A DNA stretch of 64,000 nt from Rickettsiales bacterium (lineage in GTDB: Bacteria > Pseudomonadota > Alphaproteobacteria > G027485855). The translations under genes were made by a program, and so were the position numbers. The notes under the pieces were generated by a model. That model was given only the letters and a program-made list of their open reading frames with translations. It was not told the DNA's origin and ran no database searches. Shown here piece after piece: positions 33,572 through 50,755 of this stretch. Location of the stretch: assembly GCA_027485855.1 (NCBI GenBank), contig JAIXQD010000001.1, forward strand, positions 517,575 through 581,574, read 5' to 3'. Each line of letters begins with the position of its first letter. The first letter of the stretch is position 1.

Positions 33572-34396
33572 ATGAGTAATGCGCGTCGTTCACAAAAGAA
33601 TGTGCATCAAGCACCCATAAATTGCCGTCTTGGCCGCTGTGGTGAGTGCAAACATTGGTCATCGGCTGCCAATGAGGCACGCGCGATGTATGAATTGGCG
33701 CGCTACACCGACCCTAATGTGCAATATGAGTATTATTTAGCCCAAGCAAAACAGGCCTTAACCGCCGATTTGCTTAATCCGCGCAATGCGGAAGATCGCG
33801 GCTGGTGCAAACAAGCCAGCCAAACCGATAATGTGAACGCCAAGCTGCTCTCGGTCGATTTAGCGAATGGCACAGTGGCCTCGCTGATTACTGACCGTTA
33901 TTTTGGCTGCACCGACTTTAAGCCCCTGCCAATGCCAGATACCGACCATGAGCCGGGCTATCATAAGCTGTTTCAAGTTCTGCCTGAAAACGACTTCTTT
34001 AATCGTGATATTAATTTAGAAACTGAGATGCTTAATGCTATGCCGGGCGGTGAAGCTCTCGACCCGCAAAGCAATCTTTCGCCGCTTAACCCCGATAATC
34101 CGGCTTATCGCTATAATTGCCTGTCTTTACGCATTAACCCCGTGCCCGCGCATGCGGCCTTTAAGCAGGATTTTTCAATTCTAAACATGATGCGCGAACC
34201 AGGTATTTTTAAAACGCAGCTGATGGCCAGCAATCAAGAGCAACACCTAAAAAGCAAAGCGAACAATAAAAACACGGAAGAGGCAGATTTGGCCCTGCCC
34301 ATGACCCTGCCGCGCCCAGACAATAAACCCCATAATAAACCCCGTTATCGCGAAATATCCCTGCCCTCCTTCAAGAAAAATAAAGCGGCCGGCTAA
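33572..34396 (+). CDS. Hypothetical protein with N-terminal CxxxxCGECKHW motif
   Basis: A 274-residue soluble protein of unknown function. Near the N-terminus is INCRLGRCGECKHWSSA, three cysteines and a histidine that could bind a metal. Further cysteines are at about residue 86 (RGWCKQA) and about 118 (YFGCTDFKPL). The pattern of a cysteine knot followed by W-C-K and F-G-C-T-D-F resembles small zinc-ribbon-type proteins that carry a CKHW-WC-GC-F arrangement, but I cannot name a family. The C-terminal third is polar and low in complexity (PRPDNKPHNKPRYREISLP). It is divergent from the autotransporter and precedes tRNA-Trp on the same strand. Confidence 0.6.
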   Translation: MSNARRSQKNVHQAPINCRLGRCGECKHWSSAANEARAMYELARYTDPNVQYEYYLAQAKQALTADLLNPRNAEDRGWCKQASQTDNVNAKLLSVDLANGTVASLITDRYFGCTDFKPLPMPDTDHEPGYHKLFQVLPENDFFNRDINLETEMLNAMPGGEALDPQSNLSPLNPDNPAYRYNCLSLRINPVPAHAAFKQDFSILNMMREPGIFKTQLMASNQEQHLKSKANNKNTEEADLALPMTLPRPDNKPHNKPRYREISLPSFKKNKAAG

Positions 34397-34491
34397 TCAT
34401 TCGACAAATCGTTCGATAAATATCTGGATTTTTGTTTTTGCCTGCGCTAATGCTTCTAGCACTGCAAACTGCAAGGTGCGCGGTATAGTTA

Positions 34492-34545
34492 TCTTTTGCC
34501 TTTTTTCAGAACTTCTGTTGAGTTTATCTCTCTAAAGGCAAAAGA
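34492..34545. repeat. 12-bp perfect inverted repeat upstream of tRNA-Trp
   Basis: TCTTTTGCCTTT (34492-34503) and AAAGGCAAAAGA (34534-34545) enclose 30 nt. A T-run follows the left arm. Downstream, CCAGTAACT occurs twice (about 34547 and 34584). The pair may be a terminator or operator before the tRNA. Confidence 0.5.
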
Positions 34546-34601
34546 CCAGTAACTAAGCAAGTGACTGAATCCGGAAACGGAAGCCAGTAACTGAATTATG
34601 T

Positions 34602-34677
34602 AGGAGCGTAGCTCAATTGGTAGAGCACCGGTCTCCAAAACCGGGGGTTGCGGGTTCGAGCCCCACCGCTCCTGCCA
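34602..34677 (+). tRNA. tRNA-Trp (anticodon CCA)
   Basis: A cloverleaf with acceptor AGGAGCG/CGCTCCT, D-arm GCTC...GAGC, anticodon loop with CCA, T-arm GCGGGTTCGAGCCCCAC, and encoded CCA at 34675-34677. It lies immediately before secE, the classic bacterial position. Confidence 0.95.
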
Positions 34678-34763
34678 TTTTTTGGCAGTATTTCTTTCGT
34701 GGTATTTTTTACTCGTATTTTTTGATGGGCTCTTTTCGGGTTTTTCTCACTTAGGATAACAGC

Positions 34764-34955
34764 ATGACCAAGTTTTTTAGTTTTTTGTCCGAAGTTAAGC
34801 GCGAGGGCCACAAGGTCACTTGGCCAACCCGCAAAGAAACCATGATGGGCACTGTTATGGTGCTTATTTTGGCCGCCTTAGCCGCCGTATTTTTTATGTT
34901 TGTTGACTGGGTGTTGGGCTCGTCCGTTCGCGCTCTACTGCAATTAGGAGCTTAA
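34764..34955 (+). CDS. secE: Preprotein translocase subunit SecE
   Basis: A 63-residue single-spanning membrane protein, an essential part of the SecYEG channel. The conserved amphipathic stretch [20 protein letters not shown] is followed by one transmembrane helix (about residues 30-52, [21 protein letters not shown]). The short one-helix form is normal for alphaproteobacteria. It lies between tRNA-Trp and nusG, 2 nt before nusG. Confidence 0.95.
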   Translation: MTKFFSFLSEVKREGHKVTWPTRKETMMGTVMVLILAALAAVFFMFVDWVLGSSVRALLQLGA

Positions 34956-34957
34956 AA

Positions 34958-35488
34958 ATGACACAGCGCTGGTATGTGGTGCAGGCCTATTCGGGCTTCG
35001 AGAAAAAAGTAGCCGAGACCATTCGTCAAACCGCCGATAAAAAAGGCCTGTCCGATAAAATCGGCGAAGTGCTGGTGCCCACAGAAGAGGTGGTTGAAAT
35101 CCGCCGTGGCAGCAAGGTCAATAGCGAGCGCAAATTCTACCCAGGCTATGTGCTGGTGAAAATGGAACTGACCGATGCCACTTGGAGCATGGTCAAAAAC
35201 ACGCCTAAAGTGAATGGCTTTTTAGGTGGCAGCGGCAAGCCCTCACCCATTACCGAGAGCGAAGCACAGCGTATTCTTAATCAGGTGCAGGAAGGCATTG
35301 ATAAGCCCAAGCCCTCGATTATCTTTGAAATTGGTGAGCAAGTGCGCGTGGCGGATGGCCCCTTCACTTCGTTTAATGGCACTGTTGAAGATGTTGATGC
35401 AGAGAAATCGCGCCTTAAAGTGTCGGTCTCAATCTTTGGGCGCGCCACACCGGTTGAGCTTGAGTTCAGCCAAGTTGAAAAAATTTAG
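34958..35488 (+). CDS. nusG: Transcription termination/antitermination protein NusG
   Basis: A 176-residue transcription elongation factor. It has the NGN domain ([50 protein letters not shown]) and the C-terminal KOW domain ([42 protein letters not shown]). It binds RNA polymerase and Rho or ribosomal protein S10. It follows secE directly. The next gene is not rplK, as usual, but a PfkB kinase. Confidence 0.97.
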   Translation: MTQRWYVVQAYSGFEKKVAETIRQTADKKGLSDKIGEVLVPTEEVVEIRRGSKVNSERKFYPGYVLVKMELTDATWSMVKNTPKVNGFLGGSGKPSPITESEAQRILNQVQEGIDKPKPSIIFEIGEQVRVADGPFTSFNGTVEDVDAEKSRLKVSVSIFGRATPVELEFSQVEKI

Positions 35489-35500
35489 ACCTATACACCT

Positions 35501-36589
35501 ATGAGCTTTTCTATGAGCGAGGCCCCCGTCAGCACCCCTGCCACGCTTAACGGAGCAAGCCGCGCCTATGCTATATTAGGCATAGGCAGCGCTATTCTTG
35601 ATATTATCTGCCACACCGATGAAGCGCAGATTGCTGATTTAGGTTTAGCCCGTGGCGACATGACCCTCATTAACGAGGCGCGTGCCGAGCAGCTTTATGC
35701 CGCCATGAGCCAAACATTAGAGATGTCGGGCGGCACTGTGCCCAATACGGTTGCGGCCTTATCGTCTTTTGGGGCCACAACAGCCCATATCGCTTTACTG
35801 CGCGATGATAATTTTGGCGATATTATTCGCCATGATTTGCGCGCCGCTGGCGTTCATTTCCCCACACCCGCCAGCACCAAAGGTGATGGCACTGGGCGCT
35901 GCCTAATATTTGTCACGCCCGATGGCGAGCGCACCATGCAAACCTATTTAGGCTGTGCATCTCAGCTTGCGCCCGAGCATATCGATGAAGCGCTGATAGC
36001 CAACAGCCGCATGATATTATTGGCCGGCTATAGCTGGAACAGCCCCACCGAGCGCGAAGCCATGCACAAAACTTTTGCGCTGGCTAAAAAACATCAAACA
36101 GAAATTGCTTTTTCGCTCGCCTCTGAAAGCACGGTCAAACAACATCGGGACGAGTTTTGGCAATGGCTGCAAAATGGCCAGATTGATGTGCTATTTGGCA
36201 ATCGCCGCGAAATATGCGCGCTGGCCCGCACCAATGATTTTGAAGAGGCCTGCGCGTTGGTGCGCCCCTATTGCAAACTGACTGTGCTCACCCGCGGCAG
36301 TAAGGGCGCCACGCTGCTCACCCCCAATGACCGCATTGACGCGCCAGCGGCCAAGGTTGCTAAAGTCGTTGATACTACGGGCGCTGGCGATACATTTTCG
36401 GCCGGTGTGCTCTATGGCCATTTACATGGCCTAAGCCTGCAAGACAGCGCCGATTTAGGCGCACGCGCTGCGGCACAAATTATTCAGCAATCGGGCGCAA
36501 GGCCACTGACACCGCTTAAAGCATTGCTGCCGCGGCCTCTTGCACCTGCAACAGCGCCCACACATAACAGCAAAGCACCAACGCCGTAA
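35501..36589 (+). CDS. PfkB family sugar/nucleoside kinase (adenosine kinase-like)
   Basis: A 362-residue ribokinase-fold kinase. The C-terminal signature VVDTTGAGDTFSAGVLYGH carries the catalytic aspartate and anion hole. The N-terminus has AILGIGSAILDIICHTDEA, and the substrate-side GGTVPNTVAALSSFG is typical of the adenosine kinase/PfkB group. It sits 12 nt after nusG and is probably transcribed with it. Its 3' end overlaps the convergent DUF3429 gene by 74 nt. A start at Met5 (35513) is possible. The substrate is likely a nucleoside or sugar but cannot be fixed. Confidence 0.8.
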   Translation: MSFSMSEAPVSTPATLNGASRAYAILGIGSAILDIICHTDEAQIADLGLARGDMTLINEARAEQLYAAMSQTLEMSGGTVPNTVAALSSFGATTAHIALLRDDNFGDIIRHDLRAAGVHFPTPASTKGDGTGRCLIFVTPDGERTMQTYLGCASQLAPEHIDEALIANSRMILLAGYSWNSPTEREAMHKTFALAKKHQTEIAFSLASESTVKQHRDEFWQWLQNGQIDVLFGNRREICALARTNDFEEACALVRPYCKLTVLTRGSKGATLLTPNDRIDAPAAKVAKVVDTTGAGDTFSAGVLYGHLHGLSLQDSADLGARAAAQIIQQSGARPLTPLKALLPRPLAPATAPTHNSKAPTP

Positions 36590-36944
36590 CAACAAGGCGC
36601 AATCGCGCATAAATCGGCAAAATATGTATTTCGCGGCGAAAGACAAACTCAATAGCCAGCAATAGCGCAAAAATTATTGCTTGTAGTTTTAGCCCATAGT
36701 GCATTGGCATAAGCAAACTCGCCCAGCAGCATAAGGCCAATAAAGTGCTGGCCAATAAAGCTGGCCTGTAGGTCATTTTAACGCCCTGCATCCATAAGGT
36801 GCCGGCCATAAAAGCGGCAATGATGGCGCCATAGCTGATAAATAAATGCGCTCTTTCGGCATTCCAGCCCCAAAGGCACGCCACAAAAGGCACGAGCCCG
36901 GCTAATGTTAAAAATGCCATAAGCGGATAGTGTTTCATTGACAC
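36516..36944 (-). CDS. DUF3429 family membrane protein
   Basis: A 142-residue integral membrane protein with five predicted helices. The opening MAFLTLAGLVPFVACLWGW, the middle LFISYGAIIAAFMAGTLWMQ and the C-terminal PIYARLRLVVTALVLCCYV fit DUF3429, a family of unknown function common in proteobacteria. It is convergent with, and overlaps the end of, the PfkB kinase gene, and lies in the usually empty nusG-rplK gap. The start at 36944 could also be Met3. Confidence 0.65.
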   Translation of the reverse strand: MSMKHYPLMAFLTLAGLVPFVACLWGWNAERAHLFISYGAIIAAFMAGTLWMQGVKMTYRPALLASTLLALCCWASLLMPMHYGLKLQAIIFALLLAIEFVFRREIHILPIYARLRLVVTALVLCCYVWALLQVQEAAAAML

Positions 36945-37082
36945 ATGTTAGGGCTTTTGCCGCATAAGCTCAATAAATTTGGCTTATTGGCGGGTTTTTA
37001 TGTTGCAAAGTCGTGTTTTTGACGGCATAAGAGCGGTCTTGCTAAAGCAATCTTGTTTTCTGGGAGGCTTTGGGCTGATGTG

Positions 37083-37104
37083 CCATGGGTTCCGTGACCT
37101 ATGG
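37083..37104 (+). promoter_or_regulatory. Hairpin in the rplK leader, candidate L1 autoregulation site
   Basis: CCATGGGT and ACCTATGG form an 8-bp stem with one mismatch around a 6-nt loop, 52 nt upstream of rplK. L1 represses the L11-L1 operon by binding a leader hairpin in other bacteria. No sequence-specific L1 motif could be verified here. Confidence 0.35.
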
Positions 37105-37155
37105 GCCAACACTTGGTTCTGCCGCACCAGATGACACACAACACGGGAGACAAAC

Positions 37156-37584
37156 ATGGCAAAAGAAGTTGCCGGTTATATTAAATTGCAGGTGCCTGCT
37201 GGCAAGGCTAACCCCTCGCCCCCCATTGGTCCGGCCTTGGGTCAACGCGGTCTGAACATTATGGAATTTTGCAAACAGTTTAATGCCAAAACACAAGGCA
37301 TGGAAGCTGGTATGCCCATTCCTGTGGTGATTACCGCTTTCACCGATCGTACTTTTACCTTCATCACCAAAACGCCGCCCAATAGCTATTTCATCAAAAA
37401 AGCGGCCAAGCTTGAAAGCGGCTCACGCACGCCAGGCACTGCGGTTGCGGGTCAAATCAGCAAGGCGCAAGTGAAGGAAATCGCCAAGCAAAAAATGGTC
37501 GATATGAACTGCCTCGATGTTGAATCGGCGATGGCACAAATTGAAGGCTCGGCACGCTCAATGGGCATTAAGGTTGTGGAGTAA
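37156..37584 (+). CDS. rplK: 50S ribosomal protein L11
   Basis: A 142-residue protein of the GTPase-associated centre. The N-terminal [20 protein letters not shown], the middle [16 protein letters not shown] and the C-terminal [10 protein letters not shown] are diagnostic. The ATG has a GGGAG site. It is followed after 3 nt by rplA. Confidence 0.98.
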   Translation: MAKEVAGYIKLQVPAGKANPSPPIGPALGQRGLNIMEFCKQFNAKTQGMEAGMPIPVVITAFTDRTFTFITKTPPNSYFIKKAAKLESGSRTPGTAVAGQISKAQVKEIAKQKMVDMNCLDVESAMAQIEGSARSMGIKVVE

Positions 37585-37587
37585 GAC

Positions 37588-38286
37588 ATGGCTAAAAATA
37601 AACGTTATAGCAAAGCGCTTAAAACCGTTAATCGCGATAAGCTCTATACCGCCGCCGACGCCATGAAAATGGTCAAAGCCAATGCAACCGCCAAATTCGA
37701 TGAAACCATCGAGATTGCGGTTAACCTCAATATCGACCCCAAGCAAGCCGATCAAAATCTGCGCGGCATGGTGGCTTTACCGGCTGGTACCGGCAAAAAT
37801 ATTCGCGTGGCAGTATTTGCCAAAGGCGATAAAGCCGATGCGGCCCTTAAAGCGGGTGCCGAGTTTGTGGGTGCCGATGATCTGGCTGAAAAAATCATTG
37901 CTGGCGAAACTGGCTTTGATCGCGTGATCGCCAGCCCCGATATGATGGGCGTGGTGGGTAAGCTGGGTAAGGTTTTGGGCCCAAGAGGCTTGATGCCCAA
38001 CCCCAAGCTGGGCACCGTCACCGCCAATGTCGCCGAAGCCGTTAAAGCGGCCAAAAGCGGCAGCATTGAGTTTCGCGCTGAAAAAACCGGCATTATTCAA
38101 GCCGGTATTGGCAAAGCCAGCTTCAGCGAAGACGCGCTCATGTCTAACTTTAAAGCGCTGATTGATGCTTTGCAAAAAGCTAAGCCCGCCAGCGTGAAGG
38201 GTACTTACCTGCTAAAAATCACCCTCACCTCGACCATGGGTCCGGGCGTGAAGGTTGATATTGCAGACATGTTTGCTGCCGCCTAA
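37588..38286 (+). CDS. rplA: 50S ribosomal protein L1
   Basis: A 232-residue protein of the ribosomal L1 stalk. Conserved segments are [58 protein letters not shown] and the C-terminal [11 protein letters not shown]. It also represses its own operon in other bacteria. Confidence 0.98.
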   Translation: MAKNKRYSKALKTVNRDKLYTAADAMKMVKANATAKFDETIEIAVNLNIDPKQADQNLRGMVALPAGTGKNIRVAVFAKGDKADAALKAGAEFVGADDLAEKIIAGETGFDRVIASPDMMGVVGKLGKVLGPRGLMPNPKLGTVTANVAEAVKAAKSGSIEFRAEKTGIIQAGIGKASFSEDALMSNFKALIDALQKAKPASVKGTYLLKITLTSTMGPGVKVDIADMFAAA

Positions 38287-38562
38287 AAGCGGTAGCTTTG
38301 GTAAATTGTGGGGTGTTAAGCCGAAGGCCGCGCACCCCACAACCCTGTCTCAGACTGCGGGTGCATAAGTTTAGGCTTATGCTTAATGGCCCGCATAGAC
38401 GGAGTGTGAAAACCATTGTGTGCGGTTAGGATTTTTTTCCGGAACGCATACGGGCCTCACCTTTCGAGACAGGTTATACTGGTGTTGGGCTGTTGCAAAA
38501 TAGCGCGGCATTTATTGTAACCGAGCCATGCTCCGGCATGGCTCACAAGTAGGAGTGAGACC
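38287..38562 (+). promoter_or_regulatory. rplJ leader with hairpins (candidate L10(L12) leader)
   Basis: The 276-nt gap contains TTGTGGGGTG/CACCCCACAA (about 38305-38344) as a strong hairpin. A complex element at about 38355-38405 follows, in which GCATAAG pairs with CTTATGC and TGCGGG with CCCGCA, then AGACGGAG. An AGCCATGC/GCATGGCT hairpin lies at about 38523-38542, just upstream of the ribosome site. The middle element resembles the L10 leader that lets L10-L12 repress its operon. Its position is exactly that of such leaders. Confidence 0.55.
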
Positions 38563-39057
38563 GTGAATCGTACTGAGAAACAGGCGACTATCACCTCGCT
38601 GCATAATGCGATTAAAGATCAAGGCATGTTGGTGATTGCTCACCAAAATGGTTTGACTGTGGCCGAGTCCACAGACCTTCGTCGCAAAGTGCGCGCGGCC
38701 GGTGCCAACTTACAAGTGACCAAAAACAGTCTGGCCAGCAAAGCCATTGAAGGCACCCAATATGCCAACCTTGACGGGTTGCTGAAGGGGCCAACAGTGC
38801 TTGCTTGGGCGAAAGACCCACTCGCTGTTGCGAAAGTCATCGTTGATTATGCCAAGAGCAATGAAAAGCTCAAGCTGGTCGGCGGCGGTTTTGGCCCAGA
38901 AATGCTCGATGCCAACCGTGTTAAAGCTTTGGGTAACTTGCCCAGCCTTGATGCGTTGCGCGGCAAATTGGTGGGTCTGTTGCAAGCGCCTGGGGCACAA
39001 ATTGCCCGCGTGCTTGCCGCCAGAGCCAAAAAAGATGGTGGCGAGGCTGCCGCTTAA
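38563..39057 (+). CDS. rplJ: 50S ribosomal protein L10
   Basis: A 164-residue protein that carries the L7/L12 dimers and, with them, controls its own operon. The conserved LVIAHQNGLTVAESTDLRRK, AGANLQVTKNSLASKAIEGT and LVGGGFGPEMLD are present. It starts with GTG preceded by AGGAGTGAG. The C-terminal helix VGLLQAPGAQIARVLAARAK binds L12. Confidence 0.97.
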   Translation: MNRTEKQATITSLHNAIKDQGMLVIAHQNGLTVAESTDLRRKVRAAGANLQVTKNSLASKAIEGTQYANLDGLLKGPTVLAWAKDPLAVAKVIVDYAKSNEKLKLVGGGFGPEMLDANRVKALGNLPSLDALRGKLVGLLQAPGAQIARVLAARAKKDGGEAAA

Positions 39058-39158
39058 TAGCGCGCCCCTATTCATTTTAGGCCCTATTCATTTTAGGCCC
39101 TGTTCATTTTAGGTCATGCGTATCAATCAACCGTAACATCAATTAAGGAGTATGGGTT

Positions 39159-39533
39159 ATGTCGAAATTAGAAAAACTGGTCGAAGAATTATCAACACTC
39201 ACCGTGCTGGAAGCTGCCGACCTGTCAAAAATGCTTGAAGAAAAATGGGGCGTGTCTGCTGCAGCTCCTGTTGCCGCTGCGGCCGCTGGTGGCGCTGCTG
39301 GTGGCGCTGCTGCCGAAGAGCAAACCTCTTTCACCGTGACCTTGAAAGCCGCTGGCGACAAGAAAATTGAAGTCATTAAAGAAGTGCGGGCCATTACCGG
39401 TCTTGGCCTTAAAGAAGCCAAAGATCTGGTTGAGGGCGCACCCAAAACGCTTAAAGATGGCGCCACCAAAGAAGAAGCCGACAAGATCAAAAAGACCTTG
39501 GAAGCCGTTGGCGCTCAAATCGAAGTCAAATAA
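39159..39533 (+). CDS. rplL: 50S ribosomal protein L7/L12
   Basis: A 124-residue stalk protein. It has an N-terminal dimerisation helix region ([20 protein letters not shown]), an Ala/Gly-rich hinge at about residues 32-52, and the C-terminal domain with [20 protein letters not shown] and [10 protein letters not shown]. The length is standard. A strong terminator follows. Confidence 0.98.
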   Translation: MSKLEKLVEELSTLTVLEAADLSKMLEEKWGVSAAAPVAAAAAGGAAGGAAAEEQTSFTVTLKAAGDKKIEVIKEVRAITGLGLKEAKDLVEGAPKTLKDGATKEEADKIKKTLEAVGAQIEVK

Positions 39534-39556
39534 ACTCGATTTTATCGCTAACAAGA

Positions 39557-39588
39557 CCCGCTGCCCGCAATGGCAGCGGGTTTTTTTT
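39557..39588 (+). terminator. Rho-independent terminator or attenuator between rplL and rpoB
   Basis: A 9-bp GC-rich stem CCCGCTGCC/GGCAGCGGG with a 6-nt loop and eight T. It separates ribosomal protein expression from rpoBC, as attenuators at this place do in other bacteria. Confidence 0.93.
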
Positions 39589-40200
39589 GGCTTAATCGTT
39601 AAAACTGAAGACAGTATTGGTTGCAACATCGATATATACACAGCGCAATAATATTACAAAAAGTCAGGTTTAGCGCTGACATAAAAAGTGGGAATAATTC
39701 TATTGCGCGGGCGCGATTGATGGCCTATAAGCACTGCACCTAAACATATTTTCGGGTGGTGGCTGTAACGGCATGTTGTCGTTTGCGGCTTTGCAGCGCG
39801 AGCGCATGTTTGGACAGCGGCAAGCACAATGTACTGGTTATTGTGAACGGGTTATCGGCAGAGGTGCAAAAAGCGTGACAGTCAAAATCGTAGCGGGCAA
39901 AATCGTGCCAGGCACACTATAAACAAGCGGAAAATATTCCCACTCACCCACAGAACTTTGCTTTGTGGTGCAGTGGTTTTTGTTGTTTATACAATGTTGT
40001 TTTGACTGTTGTGCTTATAAACCGGTTGGTAATTTGAGTTAATAATTTTCTGCGGGCTTGCAGCGCCGTAATTTGTAGTGGTGATTTTTTGTTATATAGC
40101 GCCAACGCGCATCAACAAAAGTCATCGCTGGCAAAGTGTGAGACATTTCAAGAGAGCTTGTCAATCCTCATCAAGATTGGCAGCAGCAAAAGAGGGTATC
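39589..40200 (+). promoter_or_regulatory. 612-nt region upstream of rpoB
   Basis: The region holds no convincing gene. Because the preceding terminator is strong, it probably contains an rpoBC promoter. A stem-loop TGTCAATC/GATTGGCA (about 40159-40183) lies directly before the AGAGGG ribosome site and could modulate translation. A second, GC-poor segment around 39960-40060 is rich in TTGT words. Confidence 0.45.
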
Positions 40201-48614
<8,414 letters not shown>

Positions 48615-48681
48615 GCCTGCTGAGGCAAACGCGCTAAAAAGCTGGCGGTTGGTTTTGTATTATTCTTTGTGTAACAAAAGA

Positions 48682-48714
48682 GCGGGCTGTAGAGATTATC
48701 TGCAGCCCGTTTTT
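48682..48714 (+). terminator. Rho-independent terminator after rpoC
   Basis: A 10-bp stem CGGGCTGTAG/CTGCAGCCCG with a 7-nt loop and six T, 68 nt after the rpoC stop. Confidence 0.93.
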
Positions 48715-48883
48715 TGTGCATGAAATGCCGATAATAACTGCGCTTGCTGAGGCTTTTAGTGTGAGAATAAAAGCAACCGATTATATGTTGACCAAGCAGA
48801 TTTAGGGGGGAGCACCCCTCAAACATAGATGGCGCGGGCACAGCAGCAGGGGCGATAAGTTAGGTTGAACTGCTATTTATAAT

Positions 48884-50755
48884 TTAGCGCCGCAATATGT
48901 TTCTGATAGATCCTAAAATCGCCACGGGTCTTTGCAGCAGTGGCCCGTAAGCCTCAGCGTCTTTTTTGGCAATATGCTTTTTGAGTATTTTCACTACTTC
49001 AGTGTGGCCGCTCTGTTTCGCAAGAAAAAGAGCAGCGTCATTGTTGGCATGCGCATCCGCGCCATGTTCCAATAACAACTTCACCACATCGGCATGCCCC
49101 TTATCTGCCGCAGAACGTAGGGCTTCGTCATTATAGGCATGAACATCTGCGCTATGTTCCAGCAGCAGCTTTACTACATCGGTATGGCCATCGTATGCCG
49201 CCCAGCGCAGGGCTTGGTTATCTTGGGCATGAACATTTGCGCCGTGGTCTAGCAGCAGCTCAACCACAGCGGCGTGGCCATTTCGTACCGCAAAATTGAG
49301 GGCTTCGTCATTATTGGCATGAACATTAGCGCCATGTTCCAGCAGCAGTTTCACCACATCAGTGCGGCCACGCCCTGCCGCCCGATACAGGGCTTCGTTA
49401 TTATTGGCATGTACATTGGCGCCATGTTCTAACAACAGTGCCACAACATCGGTGTTGCCATGTTCGGCCGCCCAACGCAGGGCTTGGTTATCTTGGCCAT
49501 GAACATTTGCGCCATGTTCTAGCAGCAGTTTAACCACATTGGTGTGGCCATAATATGCCGCAAAACGTAGGGCTTCGTCATTTTTGGCATGTATATCGGC
49601 GCCACTGTTTAGCAGTAGTCTCAACACATCAGTGCGGCCGTTATATGCTGCCATACGCAGTGCTCCGTCATTTTTGTCATGTATATCAGCACCATGCTTG
49701 AGCAGGGCCTCTACAGTTTTTATAAGTCCGCTTTTTGCTGTTTTAATAAGATACGCGTTTTTTACCCATTCTCTTAAATTGGCGCTGTTGACCTTTTCTG
49801 CCAGCGCGGTGTCGTTAATGGGGACATGGGGCGCAAGGTTGCGGCTGGCCATTATAAGGTCAAACGCTGTGCAAAAATCAGCTTTATCAATAATGGGCAG
49901 GAGCAATGACGTTGCGGTATAAAGCTTGGAAAAAAATGCGGCGAGTGTGGGTAATTTATCAAGCAGGGCTTGCTGTTGTGATGCGGTTTGCTGGGTATCT
50001 TCAGCATTAAACAGCTTGGTGATTTTTCCGTCTTGTAGCACAAAGGCGGTTTTACCCATGCCGCTCGCCTCAAGATAAAGCAAAGTTTTCTCAGGGAAAT
50101 AGTCATTAAAAGCATTATCTTTTTGTGCGGCTGTGCACCAACGTGTGCCCGAGCCAAACTCTTGGCTGGCAGCCATGGTGAGCGGCATCACCAACCGCCA
50201 TTGTGCGGTTTGGCCAATGACTATCGCTTGGTTACTATCAATAAAACTCTGCTGGCTTGGGCTGAGGGGTTTAAACTCGGTGGCGGTCTCACCGCGCAGG
50301 GCTTTGAGCTGTTGGTAAAGTTCAAACGGGCTGTCGATGGCAAAAAGGTCGGTGCTGATACCGGCACGTTTTTTAATCACATTCGGCTTGTTGTGATAAA
50401 GCGTGAGATCGTCCGCGTATTTATATAAATCTTCTAACAAGAGCGGCTGTGGTGGATTAGTTTGCGTTTGCGCGGCCCAGTTTTGCCGATAACGTGTTAA
50501 GAGCCAGTTTTGATATTTGCTGGCTTGTTGTGCGGGTAAATCGGGCACGGCTGCGGCGATTTGCTGCATGGCTGTGCGTACCGCCGCGGCAAGCACATCA
50601 TCCCCCGCCACCTGCACATTTTGCGCAAACAGCGCAGCGATTTCGTCATGCAGCCTGCCCTGCCCACGACCCTGCCCACCCGCAGCACGCAGCGCCACAA
50701 TCGCCTGCTCAAAGCCGCTTAAATGCACAAGTAAAAGATTATTCGATAATCTCAT
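48884..50755 (-). CDS. Ankyrin-repeat protein with N-terminal GTRWCTA-motif domain
   Basis: 623 residues from the ATG at 50755. The C-terminal half, about residues 330-600, holds about nine ankyrin-type repeats, for example NDEALRFAAYYGHTNVVKLL followed by LEHGANVHA. The period is 30 residues instead of the usual 33, because the T-P-L-H turn is shortened to D-E-A-L. The N-terminal region is helical, then carries FGSGTRWCTAAQKDNAFNDY and a following beta-rich part (KTLLYLEASGMGKTAFVLQDG). I recall a similar W-C-T motif in phage-related proteins but cannot name a family. Ankyrin proteins in alphaproteobacteria often act on host or competitor proteins. No secretion signal is visible. Confidence 0.75.
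   Translation of the reverse strand: MRLSNNLLLVHLSGFEQAIVALRAAGGQGRGQGRLHDEIAALFAQNVQVAGDDVLAAAVRTAMQQIAAAVPDLPAQQASKYQNWLLTRYRQNWAAQTQTNPPQPLLLEDLYKYADDLTLYHNKPNVIKKRAGISTDLFAIDSPFELYQQLKALRGETATEFKPLSPSQQSFIDSNQAIVIGQTAQWRLVMPLTMAASQEFGSGTRWCTAAQKDNAFNDYFPEKTLLYLEASGMGKTAFVLQDGKITKLFNAEDTQQTASQQQALLDKLPTLAAFFSKLYTATSLLLPIIDKADFCTAFDLIMASRNLAPHVPINDTALAEKVNSANLREWVKNAYLIKTAKSGLIKTVEALLKHGADIHDKNDGALRMAAYNGRTDVLRLLLNSGADIHAKNDEALRFAAYYGHTNVVKLLLEHGANVHGQDNQALRWAAEHGNTDVVALLLEHGANVHANNNEALYRAAGRGRTDVVKLLLEHGANVHANNDEALNFAVRNGHAAVVELLLDHGANVHAQDNQALRWAAYDGHTDVVKLLLEHSADVHAYNDEALRSAADKGHADVVKLLLEHGADAHANNDAALFLAKQSGHTEVVKILKKHIAKKDAEAYGPLLQRPVAILGSIRNILRR

Noticed and set aside
40078-40200. GTG-started extension of rpoB by 41 codons
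   Set aside because: The extra residues do not resemble RpoB. The ATG at 40201 has a ribosome site and starts the usual N-terminus.
48990-49700. Minisatellite or CRISPR explanation for the 90-nt DNA periodicity
   Set aside because: The repeats are in frame and encode an ankyrin-like pattern with synonymous and conservative changes, so the period comes from the protein.
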